A stretch of 64,000 nt of DNA from Meishania sp964351985 (GTDB lineage: Bacteria > Bacteroidota > Bacteroidia > Flavobacteriales > Flavobacteriaceae). The position numbers and the translations under genes were made by a program. The stretch spans positions 124,001 to 188,000 of the forward strand of contig CAYGPR010000001.1 of NCBI GenBank assembly GCA_964351985.1, written 5' to 3'. Shown here piece by piece: positions 61,807 to 64,000 of the stretch. The notes beneath the pieces were generated by a model. That model was not told the DNA's origin, did not search any database, and saw only the letters and a program-made list of their open reading frames with translations. The first letter of the stretch is position 1, and the number at the start of each line of letters is the position of its first letter.

Positions 61807-62736
61807 TTGAAAAATATTTGCTTCTTCATTTTCTCCCTTCTAACGAATCAATTTTCCTGTGGTCAGGTATCCGAGGTTAATTTGGTCGTTTTAGGCACGG
61901 TACAAGATGCCGGTTCCCCACATATTGCGTGTACAAAAGAATGTTGTGCAACCTTGTTCGAAAATCCAGAGGTCGATAGAAAAGTTGTTTCCTTGGGATT
62001 AGTTGATTCCGAAAATCAGCGGACATTTCTTTTTGAAGCTACCCCCGATATGACTGAACAACTCAAACTGCTTAATAAGATTGCAAAATGGGAAGTTCCG
62101 GAAATGCCGAACGGTATATTTTTGACGCACGCCCATATCGGACATTACACTGGCCTTATGTATTTGGGTAAAGAGGCTACCAATGCTAGGGAAGTGCCAG
62201 TTTATTCAATGCCCAAAATGAAGAATTTTCTTGAAAATAATGGGCCTTGGTCCCAACTGGTTTCTGATAAGAACATTGCCATCAAGTCCCTTGAAGATGA
62301 GCAAGAAATAAACCTTACGCCGCAAATAAAAGTTATTCCTTTCACCGTGCCCCATCGCGACGAATATTCTGAAACTGTGGGCTACAAAATCATTGGACCG
62401 AACAAATCAGCATTATTTATTCCGGATATCGATAAATGGGAGAAGTGGGATAAGAAAATCGTTTCAGAAATCGAAAAAGTCGATTATGCTTTTTTGGATG
62501 CCACTTTTTACGATGCCGAAGAAATCAACAATCGTGATATTTCTGAGATTCCGCATCCGTTCGTCATCGAAAGTATGGCGCTTTTTGAAAACCTCACTGC
62601 ATCCGAAAAGAAAAAAATCCACTTTATCCACTTTAACCACACCAATCCCTTACTGAATCCCGAAAGCGTTCAATCCAAAATGGTTGTGGAAAACGGATTC
62701 AATATTGCCCGTTCAGGCATGCAATTCAACCTTTAG
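61807..62736 (+). CDS. PqqB-like metallo-beta-lactamase-fold lipoprotein
   Basis: 309 residues starting with TTG at 61807, with a signal ending SLLTNQFSC (C18). It follows the PqqB pattern: VVLGTVQDAGSPHIACTKECC near the start and the TSxTxE-type middle. The metal motif reads THAHIGHYTGL, so the usual aspartate of HxHxDH is glycine. Later ligands PHRDEYSETVGY and FIPDIDKWE are present. True PqqB helps make PQQ in the cytoplasm, but this one looks exported and no other pqq gene is in view. It lies 6 bases before the kinase-like gene. Confidence 0.78.
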   Translation: MKNICFFIFSLLTNQFSCGQVSEVNLVVLGTVQDAGSPHIACTKECCATLFENPEVDRKVVSLGLVDSENQRTFLFEATPDMTEQLKLLNKIAKWEVPEMPNGIFLTHAHIGHYTGLMYLGKEATNAREVPVYSMPKMKNFLENNGPWSQLVSDKNIAIKSLEDEQEINLTPQIKVIPFTVPHRDEYSETVGYKIIGPNKSALFIPDIDKWEKWDKKIVSEIEKVDYAFLDATFYDAEEINNRDISEIPHPFVIESMALFENLTASEKKKIHFIHFNHTNPLLNPESVQSKMVVENGFNIARSGMQFNL

Positions 62737-62742
62737 CATTTG

Positions 62743-63606
62743 ATGGACAAAGATCTCAAAGCCCATATCGAATATTTGCTCTGTATCAAAATTGAACAGG
62801 TTCAATCGGTTTCGGGCGGGGATATTTCAAATGCCTACTTGTTAAAGACAGAAAACGAGCGCTTTTTTTGTAAAGTCAATACCGATCCATCGGCTTTTGA
62901 CATGTTTTGGACAGAAAAGTCAGGTTTAGAAGCCATAGCGGAAACCAAGACAATAGCCACCCCAAAAGTATTGCTCTGTGAAAAGCTGGAAACGGGTGGT
63001 TTTCTGCTGATGGAGCACATCGAGTCAAAAAGGGCATCTTCAACTGAAACGGAACTACTTGGGCATCAACTTGCCGCGCTACATCAATTGTCCATTTCGG
63101 AAAGCTTTGGATGGGAAACCGATAATTTCATCGGAAGCCTTCCGCAATCGAATAAAAAACATTCCGATTGGAAACAATTTTATACGCAAGAGCGCTTGTT
63201 GCCACAATTGAAAATGGCACACGATTCCGGAAAGTTGAATGCGCGTGAAATTCCATCCGAAGAACGGATTTTTAAATCCTATGAAAATCTATTTCCCAAT
63301 ATTGGGCCCGCTCTTTTACACGGCGATCTATGGAGTGGCAATTATCTCATCTCCGAAAAAGGAAAACCCTTTCTTATTGATCCAGCCACATATTATGGTC
63401 ATTTTGAAGTCGATTTGGCGATGACACGATTGTTCGGAGGGTTCGGTAATTCATTTTACGAAGCACATGCGGAACATTTTTCAAAAACCGGTGGCGAGGC
63501 CGAGCGGAACGATCTGTATCAATTGTATTATCTGCTGGTGCATTTGAATTTATTCGGAAGTTCATACAAAGCAGCTGTTACCACTATTTTGAATAGGTAT
63601 TTTTAA
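62743..63606 (+). CDS. fructosamine-3-kinase-like protein
   Basis: 287 residues from the ATG at 62743 (a TTG one codon earlier also fits). Protein-kinase-like fold: VQSVSGGDISNAYLL at the start, LLHGDLWSGNYL (about 193-204) as the catalytic loop and FLIDPATYYGHFEVDLAMT as the metal-binding segment, all typical of the fructosamine kinase family. Such enzymes repair glycated proteins by phosphorylating the sugar. It sits between the PqqB-like gene and the quinoprotein gene. Confidence 0.9.
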   Translation: MDKDLKAHIEYLLCIKIEQVQSVSGGDISNAYLLKTENERFFCKVNTDPSAFDMFWTEKSGLEAIAETKTIATPKVLLCEKLETGGFLLMEHIESKRASSTETELLGHQLAALHQLSISESFGWETDNFIGSLPQSNKKHSDWKQFYTQERLLPQLKMAHDSGKLNAREIPSEERIFKSYENLFPNIGPALLHGDLWSGNYLISEKGKPFLIDPATYYGHFEVDLAMTRLFGGFGNSFYEAHAEHFSKTGGEAERNDLYQLYYLLVHLNLFGSSYKAAVTTILNRYF

Positions 63607-63635
63607 GTACTTTTAGGAATTACATTTCACTGTTT

Positions 63636-64000
63636 ATGGTTTCTTGCAAGTACCCTTATGTTTTACTGATTTTATCTTTGACTATTTTCGGCTGTAGCTC
63701 TTCCGAAGAAAAAAACTCAAAAAAAGAATACGTTACATGGTCATCGTATTTAGGTGATCCAGGTCGAAGCCACTACTCTACCCTATCACAAATCACTAAA
63801 GACAATGTAAAAAATTTAAAGGTCGCATGGACCTATGAAGCGGCCGATTGGGGGCAGATGCAAATGAATCCTTTAGTTGTGGACAGTATTTTATACGGGG
63901 TAACAGCAGCACTTCGTGTAGTCGCCTTGAATGCGGAAACCGGAAAAGAAATCTGGCAATTCGGAGATTCCGTCAAAGTATGGCATTCTACTTCCCGTGG
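63636..64000 (+). CDS. PQQ-dependent dehydrogenase, N-terminal part, runs off window
   Basis: 121 visible codons. MVSCKYPYVLLILSLTIFGC is a lipoprotein signal (C20). It continues EYVTWSSYLGDPGRSHYSTL and VVALNAETGKEIWQFGDSVK, the first blades of a quinoprotein glucose- or alcohol-dehydrogenase propeller. PQQ-dependent dehydrogenases oxidise sugars or alcohols in the periplasm and pass electrons to the quinone pool. It starts 29 bases after the fructosamine-kinase-like gene. The rest lies beyond base 64000. Confidence 0.85.
   Translation, partial: MVSCKYPYVLLILSLTIFGCSSSEEKNSKKEYVTWSSYLGDPGRSHYSTLSQITKDNVKNLKVAWTYEAADWGQMQMNPLVVDSILYGVTAALRVVALNAETGKEIWQFGDSVKVWHSTSR

Noticed and set aside
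1..64000. CRISPR array, integrase, transposase, rRNA or replication origin
   Set aside because: I looked for spaced direct repeats, recombinase motifs, 16S/23S signatures and DnaA-box clusters and saw none. rnpA alone does not mark an origin in this group.

Overview
The window looks like chromosomal DNA of a marine or environmental member of the Flavobacteriaceae (Bacteroidota). The reasons are the Bacteroidota promoter motif TAnnTTTG in front of several genes, a TonB-dependent receptor with a carboxypeptidase-like N-terminal domain, many secreted lipoproteins with short lipoboxes, the rnpA to S41-peptidase gene order, and a scatter of glycan-degrading enzymes (GH92, GH2, a DUF4038 enzyme resembling GH140, GH95). 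Genus cannot be fixed from the sequence alone.

Positions 1-10,020 are all on the minus strand, look AT-richer than the rest, and appear to be an acquired island that continues off the left edge. They hold small unrecognised proteins, a three-gene operon of unknown function that includes two membrane proteins, a GIY-YIG protein, and a complete type IC restriction-modification operon in the order hsdM, hsdS, prrC-like, hsdR. The prrC-like gene sits exactly where E. coli prrC sits and has a Walker ATPase core plus the R-E-H pattern of PrrC anticodon nucleases. The hsdS spacer carries three imperfect 12-bp repeats of the kind that set target spacing in EcoR124-type enzymes. This is the clearest defence module in the window.

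Positions 10,250-22,100 hold an amino-acid permease, a Tat-secreted TIM-barrel isomerase with a GH92 mannosidase, an autoregulated-looking HxlR regulator with a DinB-like protein, a large GH2 beta-galactosidase, a sorbosone-dehydrogenase-like lipoprotein and a purple-acid-phosphatase-like enzyme. At 22,180-22,682 a CAU tRNA gene is followed by a GIY-YIG endonuclease gene, which is followed by a second, truncated copy of the tRNA 3' half plus its terminator. This looks like a very small tRNA-associated mobile unit and is the most unusual structure in the window.

Positions 22,700-50,140 are mostly core and accessory chromosomal genes: methylmalonyl-CoA epimerase, rbfA, a LolE-like permease, a Dus enzyme, an M28 peptidase, a TolB-like lipoprotein, a TonB-dependent receptor, an AraC-type regulator preceded by a perfect 23-bp dyad, lepA, a DUF4038 hydrolase, an antiporter / UspA / SulP group, a likely operon of a metallo-beta-lactamase-fold enzyme, an SMP-30 lactonase, an S8 protease and an M1 peptidase, then an AstE-like deacylase directly behind a GCS2-CBS fusion.

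Positions 50,200-64,000 hold rnpA with an S41 protease, a DinB-like protein, an amidohydrolase, an SMP-30 / SDR / VOC cluster, a decayed membrane acyltransferase remnant, and a long likely operon of GH95 fucosidase, S10 peptidase, PqqB-like protein, fructosamine-kinase-like protein and the start of a PQQ-dependent dehydrogenase that runs off the right edge. No CRISPR array, transposase, integrase, rRNA operon or replication origin was seen.
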